Source: Homarus americanus (taxonomy: Eukaryota > Arthropoda > Malacostraca > Decapoda > Nephropidae). From it: a DNA stretch of 64,000 nt. The notes under the pieces were generated by a model. The model did no database searches and was not told the DNA's origin. It was given only the letters and a program-made list of their open reading frames with translations. The DNA lies in NCBI RefSeq assembly GCF_018991925.1, contig NW_024725520.1:417001-481000 (forward strand), read 5' to 3'. Made by a program: the position numbers and the translations under genes. This document shows, piece by piece, positions 32,734 to 44,590 of the stretch. Position 1 is the stretch's first letter. Each line of letters opens with the position of its first letter.

Positions 32734-35269
32734 CCTTCGGTAGTCAAGGATGTGTGTGTGTCATGGTTTGGATTTCTAGTGAACTTGAATGAATCTACTG
32801 TTCAGGTAAATTAGACTCATCTTGTGACTTCAGGATAACTTTATGATAATGATTCTGGTGGTGATAAGTGTATGCATTTAAGGTAATGAAAAGAGTAATA
32901 AGTGGACAAAAAACAAATACTAATAAAAGAACAACTTAATCCTAATCTTAAAGCTCACATACAGTATATTAAAATATCACATACAACACTGCAATACAAT
33001 GTCACCCGGTAACTTGAGTTGAGGAACTCTGGTCTAATATAGTCCACGCCTCTTATAAGCCACACAGACTGCATGGCGGCCTCGAAATTCTTAACCGGCA
33101 ACTTCGCTGGGTGCATCCTTCTCCCACCCCACCTCCAGAAACACACAAACCAGAACAGGCAATTAATAGATGATCAGTCAAGGTGTAAAATAAAGGCTGA
33201 CCCCTGTATGTACAGTTGCCTCCACATGAACGTACCACAGCCTGGGAGTGTGTGAGGGCTCGGGTACGAGATGTGGTAATGCAGTGCCATAGTCAGGGCT
33301 GAATGAATGGGCAAGGACAGTGAAATTACTTGTTTTGTGTGGCCACACATCACTGCTGAAGAGCACTTATCACATGGATGATTTATTTGTTTATGTAATT
33401 ATTGTTTATATATTACTGCAGATATTTATGAAATGTAACATTTACTATTTTCATTGTGTTATGATAATAAGGTCAAAGTGTTTGTCTGTGTTGGTTGATA
33501 ATTAGTGGTCAGACATCCAGTGTTTCCATAATATGCTTGGTAGTCTACTTTACCTTAAAGTACTTTTGACACATTGAAATATATAAACAACAAAGATGAC
33601 AGTATATCAATAATTGATCTACAGTATAGCACTATGTCTGCAACAGCACACACTGCACCCCAACACTCTCAAGTCTGTGGTAGAGACATAAATCACCCAA
33701 TATTAATGATGTGTACATCTCATTGTGAACTAAGGGAGATGTGTTGAACAATATAACAACCAAGATACTGCGATATATCTGATGTAATGATACAAAATTA
33801 TAAAATGTTAATTTAATGGCTTGTATAAGATAGATGTATTTATAGTGGTAAGTGAACGTGTTTTATCCTTTGTATCTTCCCGTTATCTTGACCTCATCCT
33901 TATCTAGTTCTGAATTACATAAATAATTGAAATCTTAATTTTTATCGCACTAATAATGATACTGATGGCAATAACAAACTACAACTTCTAAATTTCATTC
34001 AGCACAACAACAGTACTAGGTGTAATTCCCTCACCCTCTTCCTCCATCTCTCCAAAGCAACTCATTTATTTGCTGCAGTATCCAGTGGTGAGTGCTATAT
34101 ACTGTGTATATCATGAACTTCTTGATAACAACATTTTATTTTGAGGAAAATTTGGCGTTGGATCAATTTATATGGGCATTTTATATATTATTATATGTTA
34201 CCGCCATAGTAAGATAAACTAGAAGAGAGAGAGAAAGAGAGGGATAACCACAATAAGATAAACTAGGCGAGAGAGAGAGAGGGTGAGATAAGAGATATAG
34301 TGTTGACAACGAATTGGCTGAGGTGTTTCAATACAAGCAGATGGCCTTCGCCTCCGGGCTGCGATTGCCCTCGAGGGTAGTCTACCGATTTCTACAGGAC
34401 AGACAACACGTTGGTTCAGACCACTAGACCCTAAAACGTGAGTGATCGTGAAGTATTAGAATCTGCTAAAAAACTCTAAATAACTTTAATAAGTATATTT
34501 ATGTACTATAATTTGATCATATTATACAAATTGTCTCCTGTCTCAATAGTTATAACATGTGAGTTATATTTAAGATGTTAACAGGCTATGTACTATATAT
34601 TGATTGTATTTCATAATATGTGTCCTGAGATAACAGCATTTGTTATATGAGAATTGTTCTTTAACAGGATTTGACCGAATTATATGGTACGCGTCAACGT
34701 TGAGGGTTTATTTCTCCAGCAACAAACCAATAACGCTCCTATGAGCGTTAACATTATAAATAGATAATTTCTACTGTGGAAGATAAATGTTCCAGAGTTA
34801 TTTCCGTCTGGTGGGATTTCTGCGATGTACTTGTTTATTTTACAAATTTGTGTGAAATTACAATATGCATTGGACATAAAGACTAACAACACCATAAATT
34901 CTCTCAAGACCCGAACTAAACATTCAGTAAATAAAATCTTACAAAAGTAATTATTTTGAGACGATAGTTGACTCAGAATGAAATAACGAGTAAACAATAG
35001 GGATAAAATCTGTTTTTAGTCGTCTTTTATTTTCTTAAAAATTTTAACAGCCTTATTATTTACCTTAAATATATTTTGTCAGTACCACAGGAAAGTTCGC
35101 CAAAACATGCATTTGCTTGTTGTTTTTCATATTCTTCATTGCTCTTGTGATTCCTTACATGATTTTGCTTATACTTCATAGGTAGGCTTGAAATACCATA
35201 AATGTCAATTGCACTGTAGGAAAAATTGCTTTGTTGAAAAAGAAAAGAAAATGTTGAGTATTGTCCTCT
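32734..35269. other. Intergenic, no gene recognised
   Basis: AT-rich sequence with a small GA-rich patch (34225-34290). No domain, repeat end or RNA gene was seen. Confidence 0.5.
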
Positions 35270-35905
35270 GAGATGTTTATAAACTTCCATAAGTCACCCC
35301 TTGCCTGCCTATAGTCAGGGCCGGATTCAGGAGTGGGCAAAGTGGGGCCTCCACATATTACAATATTTTATTTACTTGTTTATTCATTTGGATAATTTTA
35401 TTTTCATTCTTTAAAATTCATGTTTATCTATTCCATCACGTAAAACTATGTTCAGCAAGAAGCGTGATAGAAATTAGGCTATCTATTCCTTGAAATTCAT
35501 TATTGTTCTAATTTCCTCAATATAACTGCATATGGCTTCAAAATTCTCCAAAGAAGTATTCAAATTTCAAAATTTTCCCGGGGGGCTTACAGCGCTCCCT
35601 GGAACTCCCAGATGTTTAGGCTCGCTTCACTCGCCACCCCACCCTCTTGGGTAGTTATAATGAGGGGGCCTCCACAAAGAGGCTGCCCATGGGCCTCCAC
35701 AGGTCTAAATCCGGCACTGCCTATAGTATAAGCTGGACATTTGCAGGCGTTCTAATCTCTCTGGGTAACTGAGGTGCCGTAGTGCGGTACCAGCCTGATG
35801 ACTCTGCCTTAGAAATTTTCAATCAACTGACAGTCTCTAGCATTTCTCGGGGTTGGGAACCAAATAGGGTGACATTACTCCAAATGGGGTAGCACTAAAC
35901 AGATG
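35270..35905 (-). mobile_element. CR1 3'-region fragment split by a hAT MITE
   Basis: 35270-35315 and 35728-35905 are collinear with 56430-56645 (CR1 C-terminal region, minus strand). They diverge more from the full-length copy than the 56-kb copy does, so this is an older insertion. The 404-bp MITE between them shows it was in place before the MITE arrived. Confidence 0.8.
35316..35719. mobile_element. hAT-type MITE, 404 bp, with 8-bp target duplication
   Basis: It starts CAGGGCCGGATTCAGG and ends CTAAATCCGGCACTG. It is flanked by CCTATAGT at 35308-35315 and 35720-35727, an exact 8-bp target duplication as made by hAT transposases. The interior is related to the MITEs at 5579 and 13979 (GCATATGGCTTCAAAATT; GGCTCGCTTCACTCGCC). 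No coding sequence. Confidence 0.92.
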
Positions 35906-36125
35906 TATTGTATCGGGATCCCTCTTCCCCCCCCCCCCTCCCACACACACACAAGTACCAGATCACTAGATTACAAGATGTTGTAACCGCTAAACTAAGG
36001 TTGGGGTATATGCACCTCTGGCAGTATATCCCTCAAGCAGATGTGAACAAGGCATATAAAATTTTCAGGTTTTCGTGAGAATAAAATGTTACTAAAATGT
36101 TGGCAGGATACAAGAAGAAGTGGTC

Positions 36126-36323
36126 ATGTCAAGGGAGGAGGAGAAGGTAGTAATACGAGCAATGAGGCCTGGCGACGTTGAGGCGGTGCTCGCGGGGCGT
36201 CGGGAGGTGATGTGGAAATTGGAAAAGGAGGAGATAATCAGCCAACTCTTCCTCTTCATCCATCACCCCTACTTTTTTATGCTCGTCTTCCTCACCCCTC
36301 TTCTCCTATATTACTTTCTACAG
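36126..36323 (+). CDS. NAT8L-like: NAT8-like exon 1
   Basis: ATG at 36126 and donor CAG|GTTAGA at 36324. An AG at 36105-36106 (TTGGCAG) just upstream could be an acceptor for a 5' UTR exon. It encodes 66 residues including the first hydrophobic segment. Confidence 0.8.
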
Positions 36324-39300
36324 GTTAGATTTTATTTTACATCTGTACTAAAACACGTTTTTTGAGGCTAAAATGTAATGCATTTAGGCGCATTGAAAGA
36401 TTATGCATGATACTTTATCTAAATTTAATTTAATATGCTGTACTGTATAGCCATTCTTGGACTCGTCATGCTCGATGTTGCTGAACAGTAAGGGCCTGTA
36501 AGTCACTGTGAGGATCATCTGTCGCTAACACGGTTGATACTAGCGTTGTTTACCATGAATTAAAGATAAAGATTAGAAAAAAAAGCATCGGCAGCAAAAC
36601 GGTAGTGCACTTGTCTCTCATCGCTGTGACTCGGGTTAAAATCCCGATTGAGTCAAATTAGATAAGGGTGTAGTCCAGCGTGACTCCAAAAAACATGCCA
36701 GGTTTTCTCCTACTACTCTGCTTTACTCCCGTGGTAACACTGGACCCATGGAGGATGGCCCTCACTAGACCTGCAGAGAGACAAGTTAGTTTATAAGTCA
36801 TGACTTTTAGATCTGAGGGGAGGGAAGATACCAAGATGAGTACCATTTTAAAATTAATTGCCAAAAGTCACTGGAGGGATAATTTGATAATTTGTGCATG
36901 TGTGAAACATAGATATAAATAATTCCAAAAGATACAACTGTAGTATTGTAAGGAAGAAGCAGATCGTTTACAGTACTAAATTAAAATTTTGGGGCTAAAT
37001 AGCTTTAAGATTCATTCATATTCATTTTTATATTGAGGCACTAACTCTTATGCTTGGTACCCTTAGCAGCCATAAGATGGAGTAGAGGAAAGAAACGAAA
37101 ATGAAATAAAAATCAAACTACCAATTCTGGAAACAGAAGTTAAGGCAGCTGTGAATAAAATGAAAAATGATAAAGCTTGTGGGATTGATCAGTTTCCAGC
37201 AGAATTTATAAAACAAATGGGCAAGAATGGGATAAAATGTTTGACGAAAATATGTAATTCTAAATGGTATACTTTACAGGAGACCTTCCCAGTGATTAGA
37301 AAAAAAAATATCAATATTTGTATTATTACCTACAAGACCAGGAGCCTTAGAGTACACCCAGTTTAGAACAATAAGTTTAATAAGTCATGCCTGCAAAGTT
37401 TTATTATACATAATATAAGTATAATACATATTGGAATAGACAGTGAGTTATCTGAAGATTAAAATGGATTTAGAAAAAGAAAGGGAACTAGAGAAGCTAT
37501 ATTTGCTTTTAGAATTGTTAGTAAAACGGGTTTTGAGATCGAAAGAAATTTGTACTGTATATGTATTTTATTAAATTTGAAAACGCTTTTCAAAAGGTAA
37601 ACCACAATACACTTATAGACGTCTTGGAAAAAAATCCCTGTAAGTATTAAAGATTTTTTAGAATTCTAATAAATCTTCACTGAAAACAGAAGGCTGCAGA
37701 GTTAGTAAATAATGAACTTACTAATTGGTTCACAATCAGACGCAGGGAGTAAGACAAGGCTGTGTTCTATCTCCAACATTGTATAATATACAATATATTC
37801 AGAATTCTTAATGAGCAGATGATATTGCTGTTATCACAGATAGTGAAGAGGAATTACAAAAATAGTTAATAGGTTAGTGGAAAAAGGTGAAGAATATGGG
37901 TTAAGAGTTAATGCTGGAAACACGAAAGTAACGGTTGTTTTCGAAATAGAAATAAACCCTAAAATCAAAATCATGGTAGGCAAGTGGAAAACGTGTAATT
38001 GGGAAGTAACATTAGCTGTGATGGTCGATGTACAAAATTAATCAAAACAAGAATAGGGCAAGCAAAAACAGCATTTAATAATCTAAAAGACTTTAATGTA
38101 AAGGGACATTAACTTCAATTTGAGAAAAAGGCTGCTGAAAGGATTTATATGCAAGGACTTTTGTATGGGTCATGTACGTGGACACTTTCAGCAGACACCA
38201 GAAAGAGGTCGGAGGTCTTTGAAATAAGTTACACTGTCAGGAAAACAGGATGTCAGGGTATGAAGGGGGAATGGGGTGTAGGGGCCATTAGACGAGTTAT
38301 GCCAGGGGGTCTGAGAAATATTTAAGAATTTATATAAAAAATAATGAGATAATTTGGTCATATAATTAGGGACAAGGGTATTACAAACAAGGGATGGCAG
38401 AGACTAGGGTGGATGAGTGAAATTAAAACTGGGTCCCCAGAGGGATGCACAATCTTGGAGAATTGGTAAAAACAGCCCGAGAACGTTAAGAGTTGAGGAC
38501 TGTGGTCACCATCCCTCAGATATGTGGACGGTACTCTGATTGATTGATTGAACAGCCATTTAATTTATATTCCCTGAAATACTATTTGATTCCTATGCAG
38601 ATGGGTGTGGGAGCGTGTTTGGTAAGTGGCACTGGGCTGGTGGTGGTGGTGGAGGGTTTTCGCTTCTTGCTCTTCTGGAGGAACTTCAGGGATGGTTACG
38701 GTGCAAAGGAACCTGACATACTTAACCTGGTGCACTACTACTCTCACACTCGAAGGTAAATTGATCATCTGCTTTTATCTCTTCCCATAAGCAAGACTAA
38801 TTTAGCTTCATCATGATGCAGGTTCAGCGCCAAGATTCTTAAAGTTTTGTTTGTTACTCAGACCCTAAACTGGGAAACATCGAGTTACTGCAGACTTACT
38901 ATAATTTCTTCCTTAATGTAGCTGCTGTATTTGTGTCGTTAAAGTGAGTTAGGCGAGAAAATTTCACACAAGTTTTTGAGAATCTTGGTCCAGTGTCAGA
39001 TGTTCTAATAGGCTGTGGAGCTGTACCCGTAACCCAAAACCTTATTTACATCCCAACTGTAAATGTAAGAATTACTCAGGGCAACGGGAGAGGGGTTGGG
39101 TGGCTCCAGAATGTCAGAGTACGAAGGACAGGGGTGGCTCCAAGATGTCAGAGTATGGACAGGGAAGGGTTGTAGGGGTCATGAATGAATACGCTCCATA
39201 CACCTCATCTTTAATCCTCCAGGAATGTGGTTGACGCTGTATCTTTCTTGGTCAGGTCGTTTTTGGTGGCTGTGGTGGAAGGGGAGGTGGCTGGCACTGT

Positions 39301-42300
39301 CGCTGTTCGTGAAACTGATGACCCCAATATGGCCGAATTGAGTAGGTTGGTTGTCCACCTAAAGTTCAGGAGGAGGGGCATTGCTTTAAGGTCAGTGACT
39401 AGGTTATAATTTGTTAGTTAGTTAGTTATTCTATTGACAAAATTCGTAGATATATGTTAAAAATTACAAAGTATCACTTTTCAATATGGCCAATAAAAAT
39501 ATAATTAGGCTTACAGTATTTTAATTTCCCATAGTGGGGCACCTTAAGTTAAAAGTTTCCTGTAAATTCTATTTCATCCATGTATTTACACTATTTATAT
39601 GAATGCAGAACATCTTAAATATATTTACAGCTTTCTGTTACATGATATGTTCCTCCTGGAAGTTCATTTTTATGAGCAAAGTCGAACATATTATATCTGC
39701 TACGACAATGAGCCGTGACAGAGCACTCCAATAAGACCTTCAGTTCAGCTTACACTTGATTTCTCTTAGATAAGCATAACTTTACTCAGCAGCATCTGAC
39801 TCCACCTGCCTCTCTCTATTTTTAAGTTATGTGACATTAATCGTAGTGGTGTAAATGCCTGACGGGTGTAGTCGGGGATAAACTGTCTGCTCAAGTAGAT
39901 ATTATGTATCACAAGGAGGTTCAGTTCTACCCTGGTGTGCGTCACGTGTTTTGTTGGACCAGCTTGCTTATTCCTGGCTATATTCACTATTTTCTGTAGG
40001 GTCTTAATATTACAATCTAACTGTAGGGATTTTCTCAAGAACCTATAGCCTTGTGTGTTCTCTCTTCTACAGTAGTTCATAAACAACACGGAATGGTTCC
40101 TCTGTATCTGACGCACGAAGCTTCGAGTCAAAGAACCTCTACCTTCTCCTCACTATAACTGGGGAATTCCTCATCAATTAAGGCTCAGGTTAATGCCTGT
40201 GCTCTTTCTGACACCAAGCAGACATTTAACTATATTATTGTACTGAGTAATTACACTTGTTAGGTTGGCTGTTGCTCTGTTAGCCAAGTTTGGAGCTGCA
40301 TAACAAGGATGATGTCAGTGCAGCGTTAAACACCTGACATTTATATACAAAGGGTATTCCCGTAATTGCTGCCAAAAGCAAGCAAAAACAGAAAACTTAT
40401 CCACAATCATTTCGCTACCAGTCTCATGTACCGGGGTAATCTCAGCAGTGTTTATTTTCCCACTATCAGTGATATCGCTAGTATCTAATCCGTCTCTTAA
40501 CTACTTATATAAAATCTAATTATTCACCATCCCAGGTCGTCCATCAACAATAAACCGTGTACGCTGCCAAGATATTCGTCTGTATTAATTGCTTGCTTAA
40601 TCATCTATATCATTTTGTTAAAGTACTGTATATTACAAACAGTAAACAGCTTGTCTACAGATATTTTAATTATTTTTGAAAATACAGTAGTAGTCACACA
40701 TCCTCTTACATGTTGGGCTCCTACCTAACCTTTGACCAAATTGACCCACAAACGAAGCTATTTAAAAGGAACAAATCATCATTTTGGCCAAGGTGTCCAT
40801 TATAGTAATGGCCCTATAGCTTCCATAGTCCATTGTCACCTGCTTTAAACAAGACAATTACAGGGCTGTATCTAGGGTTCTTTAAGGTGTCTGTAACCCC
40901 ACCCCCCGCCTTGATTTCTAAACTGTGAACCCTGTGCCCAGGTTGTGGTATATGAATGGTTGTGATTGAAACAATATATATATACCTCAGCATCATGAAT
41001 TGGCATATTTTTATTGTATGTAACTTTACACCTCATGATCATGTAGAGTAATGTTATATCAATCTTATTGCGACATACAATGTCACTGTCCTGAGCTTAC
41101 TAGGAAATGAATAGTACTCGGGAGTCAGTCATCCAAGACGTTGATCATGTTCATTCGTCTTCTGTGGCGTCTTGCAAACGTAATGATAATAGTCTCCACA
41201 CCCATAGCTATGTCACGGTGGATAAACATTAGAGCCAAACCAGTCAGTCGTTTTGTGGCCATCTGCAGCGAAGATAAGTGTAAGCGCTTCACTTCACTGA
41301 ATACTCGCTCTGCAATGCAGGCGGTGACCGGTAGGCTGCCGAGTATACGAAGCAACATCGTGTTGTTGGGATCCTGTACATGGCAGTATGGGGTAAGGTC
41401 GGATTCAGAGTTTTGGGCGCCCTGGGCAAACAACTGGCGGAGACCCCTGCCATCCTCTTTCTTTTATTACAGTATTATCAAACCAAACGAAATTACATAA
41501 CGGTTTTGTTCACCCAAGTGTAGAAGAATAAACACATGTAATTTTATTCCTATAATTTTACTAAGGGTTTATGGCATGACATATAGGACTGTCAAGACAT
41601 GACAAAAGCAACAACAATTTACATTCATGATTTTTCGCCCTCACCTTTTCCTATTTATATGGAAAGGACCATTTATATTAGGAAGTTTGCTTTTATTTCC
41701 TTCTTTCTGCACAACAAATAAAAATAAAAATATATACAGTACACATACTAAACTTAACATATAGCTTACTTCTTAGGCTGCCACTACTTGCATGGCACTG
41801 ATGGCACCTTACGATCCTTCCTACTTGCAAAGTCATCAACGCGTTGACTGACCTCTACCTCTCGCAAAGTGTCATGTATAGTCATTAATGCTAGATAGCT
41901 TATTCATGATATCCTCCATTTTTTAAATCAAACGTTCACCACTGCACTTGGTGACCATCAGCACAAGATACATACGAAGTGTTGTTTCCACATTAGGAAA
42001 TACACTCTTAACACCATTATCACGTATCAGCTTATACAGGGAGTGTTCTCTGCCTATTTCAATCCTTTCCTCGTCTTTGAACATCCTGAAGAATTCAGCA
42101 AACTGGACAAGCTCTTTACCAAGGCATTGATCAATGTCATCTTTGTAGCTGTTAACACGCTTCGTCGCTGCATCCTGGATCTCGTCTGGATTAAGGATTT
42201 TAAGTTGACGTATAAAGCTGAAATGAGAGCAGATTAACTCATAAGCAGAGAGTCGTTGTGCCAGAGCTGAGAAATTGATCGATAACCGGAATGTAATTCT

Positions 42301-43657
42301 CAACACGAAACCCCAGTGGATTTAGCCGAGCATTAATCTTTCGTTGACGATGGTGAATCTACACATTATGTTGCTGTGCCAGTTATCTCTATTCCCTGCT
42401 TCTCATACTTAAAGAAACACTCAAGTTTCGTCTCGGCAAAATTTTTCAGCGACTTAATAGTTACCCCCGCAGTGTTCAGCTTAAGTTTGGAATCCTGTAG
42501 CAGCTAACTTCTTATTTGTACCATTAACCTTGTCTTGAATGTCGTGCCAGAAGTCTGAACATATTCCCGCCTCAAGCATACACATGAGCTTATACAAGCC
42601 GTTTGACTGGCAACGTACTTCAGCTATTTCATTTGGGTCATTAGCAATTTTGGCTAAGGCGTCTCTGGTTTGAGGATAGCCTTGTACTGTATAAGTGCTC
42701 TACTGGCGTTAGCTTTGTACGACCAGCGCGTGGTATTGGTCGTTTTAGGTACGCACACCTTACTGTCAGCTGTTTTGAGCGAGTGTATCAGTATTTTATA
42801 ACGAAGTGACGTCCAGTGAAAAACACATAAATCCCCTCCAGAAAGTCAAAGAAACTTACAGCAACTGGGCAGCATTCAGCAGCTGCCACTCCAATAAAGT
42901 TTAGTGAGTACCCTGCACAGGGGATCCACGTCGCCAGGTTTTTTTCTGCTGCTACCTTGGCTTGGAATTCATTGAACATGTTGAAGCAAGGACTTTTCAC
43001 TAAGGCTTAACGTTTAACAGGCCGCAAATGCGATTATTCCATATTAGACATTCTCTCTTTCAGAATTGAGGCGAATATGTTACTGTGATCTTGGAGGTCG
43101 ACGGTTATGCAAAAAAAGTTGTATGATGGGAACTTTGAACGTTTTGACACACATCTGTTTCCTAAATGACATCAATACAATCTCTCTTCGTTATACATAA
43201 ATCTGTTTCTGATATCCACTTCATCTTGTTGGATGATTAACTATCACCATCTCGCTATTATTACACAAATTTACAACCGCTCGACTTTCACCTCACTTGG
43301 TGAACCTTACCCTTCCCATACCCCCAAGGCATCACATTACCACCATTGTCCAACATCAGATATGAGGGAATTACGATTTATTTGGCAAATTGAATGGAAG
43401 CTAATAACCAAATAGGATGCATACTGCAATCGGCTACTAAGGCGATAATTGTGTCTTCCATGAACAGACTTATTCAGGCGTGTCACAGGGAGGCAGGCCG
43501 GCTTGACTACACTGCTGTCATGCTACGAACTCCCCCCAACAACCGAGGCGCTCTCAAGTGCTACCAGAAGGCCGGATACATCCAGTACGGCATAGAAAAT
43601 GTCACCCGAATGTATCCTCACAAGTTTGACTTGTTGAAACTTATTTGGAAGATTTAA
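36126..43657 (+). CDS. NAT8L-like: NAT8/camello-like GNAT N-acetyltransferase, spliced, complete
   Basis: Exons: 36126-36323, 38601-38755, 39223-39390, 43468-43657 (TAA stop); 711 nt, 236 aa. Junction phases 0, 2 and 2 agree at each splice. The start MSREEEKVVIRAMRPGDVEA fits the N-terminal GNAT strand (VxIRxxxxxD). Residues about 41-65 (FLFIHHPYFFMLVFLTPLLL) and the start of exon 2 (CLVSGTGLVVVVEGFRFLLF) form a hydrophobic hairpin, as in NAT8/CML proteins anchored in the ER or Golgi membrane. Exon 3 carries VAVVEGEVAGTVAVR and ELSRLVVHLKFRRRGIAL; joined to exon 4 this gives the acetyl-CoA loop RRRGIALRLI. Exon 4 ends with GALKCYQKAGYIQYG, the usual C-terminal GNAT helix-strand. The family is about 220-230 aa. 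The substrate (cysteine conjugates, lysines or other) cannot be inferred, and the symbol denotes family resemblance only. Confidence 0.87.
36590..36900 (+). mobile_element. tRNA-derived SINE (probable)
   Basis: A tRNA-like head at 36590-36655 has an A-box-like region (CAGCAAAACGGTAGTGCACT) and a B box (GGGTTAAAATCCCG), followed by a non-tRNA body (GTCCAGCGTGACTCC, CCAGGTTTTCTCCTAC) that partly matches 28100-28150. It lies in NAT8-like intron 1. The 3' end is not defined. Confidence 0.5.
37080..38552 (+). mobile_element. Decayed RTE-like LINE
   Basis: Readable blocks in order: MNKMKNDKACGIDQFPAEFI, HACKVLLYIISI, GFRKRKGTREAIFAFRIV, KFENAFQKVNHNTLIDVLE (motif A area), VRQGCVLSPTLYN, ADDIAVITDSEEELQ (catalytic DD), SNISCDGRCTKLIKTRIGQ, and FGHIIRDKGITNKGWQRLGW. 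These are RTE/BovB-type motifs in the correct order, broken by many stops. The 3' end is a TGATTGATTGA tail near 38552, only about 48 bp before the exon 2 splice site of the host gene. Confidence 0.85.
38601..38755 (+). CDS. NAT8L-like: NAT8-like exon 2
   Basis: Acceptor TCCTATGCAG ends at 38600; donor CGAAG|GTAAAT at 38756 leaves two bases of a split codon. It encodes the second hydrophobic segment and YGAKEPDILNLVHYYSHTR. Confidence 0.82.
39223..39390 (+). CDS. NAT8L-like: NAT8-like exon 3 (GNAT motif D and start of A)
   Basis: Acceptor AATCCTCCAG ends at 39222 and supplies the third base of the split Arg codon; donor TTTAAG|GTCAGT at 39391. It encodes VVEGEVAGTVAVRETDD and ELSRLVVHLKFRRRGIAL. 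Confidence 0.87.
39766..40131 (-). mobile_element. Probable LINE-derived C-terminal remnant
   Basis: A 121-codon minus-strand frame ends FTPLRLMSHNLKIERGRWS, close to the F..LRL.SH.L.IE.GRW motif often seen at the C-terminus of retroelement ORFs in marine invertebrates. No other RT motif is present. It could instead be a host-derived remnant. Confidence 0.4.
40132..41124. other. NAT8-like intron 3, no feature recognised
   Basis: A possible hAT-style end (CAGGGCTGTATCTAGGGTTC at 40862) was noted but has no partner. Confidence 0.35.
41125..41400 (-). mobile_element. hAT transposase C-terminal dimerisation fragment
   Basis: The minus frame reads MLLRILGSLPVTACIAERVF, then SEVKRLHLSSLQMATKRLTG and LALMFIHRDI, the hAT family dimerisation motif (LL.IL..LPVT.A..ER.FS.LK..K..LR). 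It joins at about 41400 a sequence like a hAT end (GGTCGGATTCAG, TTTTGGGCGCCCTGGGC). Confidence 0.8.
41870..43010 (-). mobile_element. ZMYM1-like hAT transposase relic
   Basis: From 43010 downward: NEFQAKVAAEKNLATWIPCA and GYSLNFIGVAAAECC (the PCA.HSLNL block), NTTRWSYKANASRAL (TRW block), GLYKLMCMLEAGICSDFWHD, an RKINARLNP segment, then 42306-41923 ending FPNVETTLRMYLVLMVTKCSGERL, its own degraded dimerisation motif. Because this copy has its own C-terminus, the fragment at 41125-41400 belongs to a second element. Stops and frameshifts are frequent. Confidence 0.78.
43468..43657 (+). CDS. NAT8L-like: NAT8-like last exon
   Basis: I place the acceptor at TTCCATGAACAG|A (43467/43468), because this is the AG whose phase completes the split codon of exon 3 and restores RRRGIALRLIQACHREAG. 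Alternative AGs nearby (43441, 43477) give the wrong phase. It encodes MLRTPPNNRGALKCYQKAGY and ends at TAA. AATAAA signals follow at 43813 and 43855. Confidence 0.82.
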
Positions 43658-44084
43658 ACTACTATATTATACACTATGTCGGGGAGATCCAGAAGAGAAG
43701 CAATTGAAAGTGTTTGTTGTGCTTGATGGTAGTGGCTAAAGGTTGTTCCTCTACTATAACTGGAATTAATGAACTGAAGATGATTATTATATTTATAAGT
43801 TGTAAATCGAGAAATAAACGAAGATATTGGTTATAATCTGCTGTTAAAGAAGGAAATAAAGTGTTTTGTACATTGCGTAAAACTTGGAGGATAATAATAT
43901 GTGTGAGTGAACTAGTACCTCTTGCGGCAACTAGCCAGAACTTTTTCAACCGTAAAGAAAAATGATGAGTGTGCATGACGTGTAAATCGCTACAAATCAA
44001 ATGTTTCACACAAAATAATGTATAATAAAAAATATAATTCAGGGCTGCACTTACTATTTTCTAGGAGGAATTACGTGCACGTCA

Positions 44085-44350
44085 ACCCCTGACTCATTAC
44101 AACAACTCCTGACTCATTGCAACAACCCCTGACTCATTACAACAACTCCTGACTCATTGCAAGAACCCCTGACTCATTACAACAACCCCTGACACATTAC
44201 AACAACCCCTGACTCATCACAAGAACCCCTGACTCATTACAACAACCTCTGACTCAATACAACAACCTCTGACTCATTACAACAACCCCTGACTCATTAC
44301 AATAACCCCTGACACCTTACAACAACCCCTGACTCATTGCAACAACCCCT
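44085..44350. repeat. 20-bp minisatellite, inverted relative to the 30-kb array
   Basis: About 13 copies of AACAACCCCTGACTCATTAC with variants. It ends at 44350 exactly where an LTR fragment begins (GGATGTACAATGCAGC). Confidence 0.93.
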
Positions 44351-44590
44351 GGATGTACAATGCAGCTTGGTGCTGGGAAGTGGCAGCGTGGTTACAAGCG
44401 TGATGTAGAGAGAGCTGGTTGGTGAGGATGCTCAGAGGAGGAGAACTTGTGGGGTCGCCATACTCGCCGGCGGGAGCGAGGGCCGCCAGGCAGCGGCGGA
44501 GGAGGTGGTGCTGCTGCAGGCTATGCTAGAAGAAGAGAGAGTCACCACGAGGTCAGGTCTTAAATAGCGGAGGTACTGCGGTGTAGAGAC
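44351..44590 (-). mobile_element. LTR fragment (internal part of the LTR)
   Basis: Matches 44813-45045 of the adjacent LTR with small indels. It lacks both LTR termini. On the minus strand it follows the gag start directly, so the original internal region of the element has been lost. Confidence 0.8.

Noticed and set aside
43394..43467. Extension of the NAT8-like last exon upstream to 43394
   Set aside because: The frame is open but the phase with exon 3 does not fit any upstream AG, and the residues do not align with the GNAT motif.
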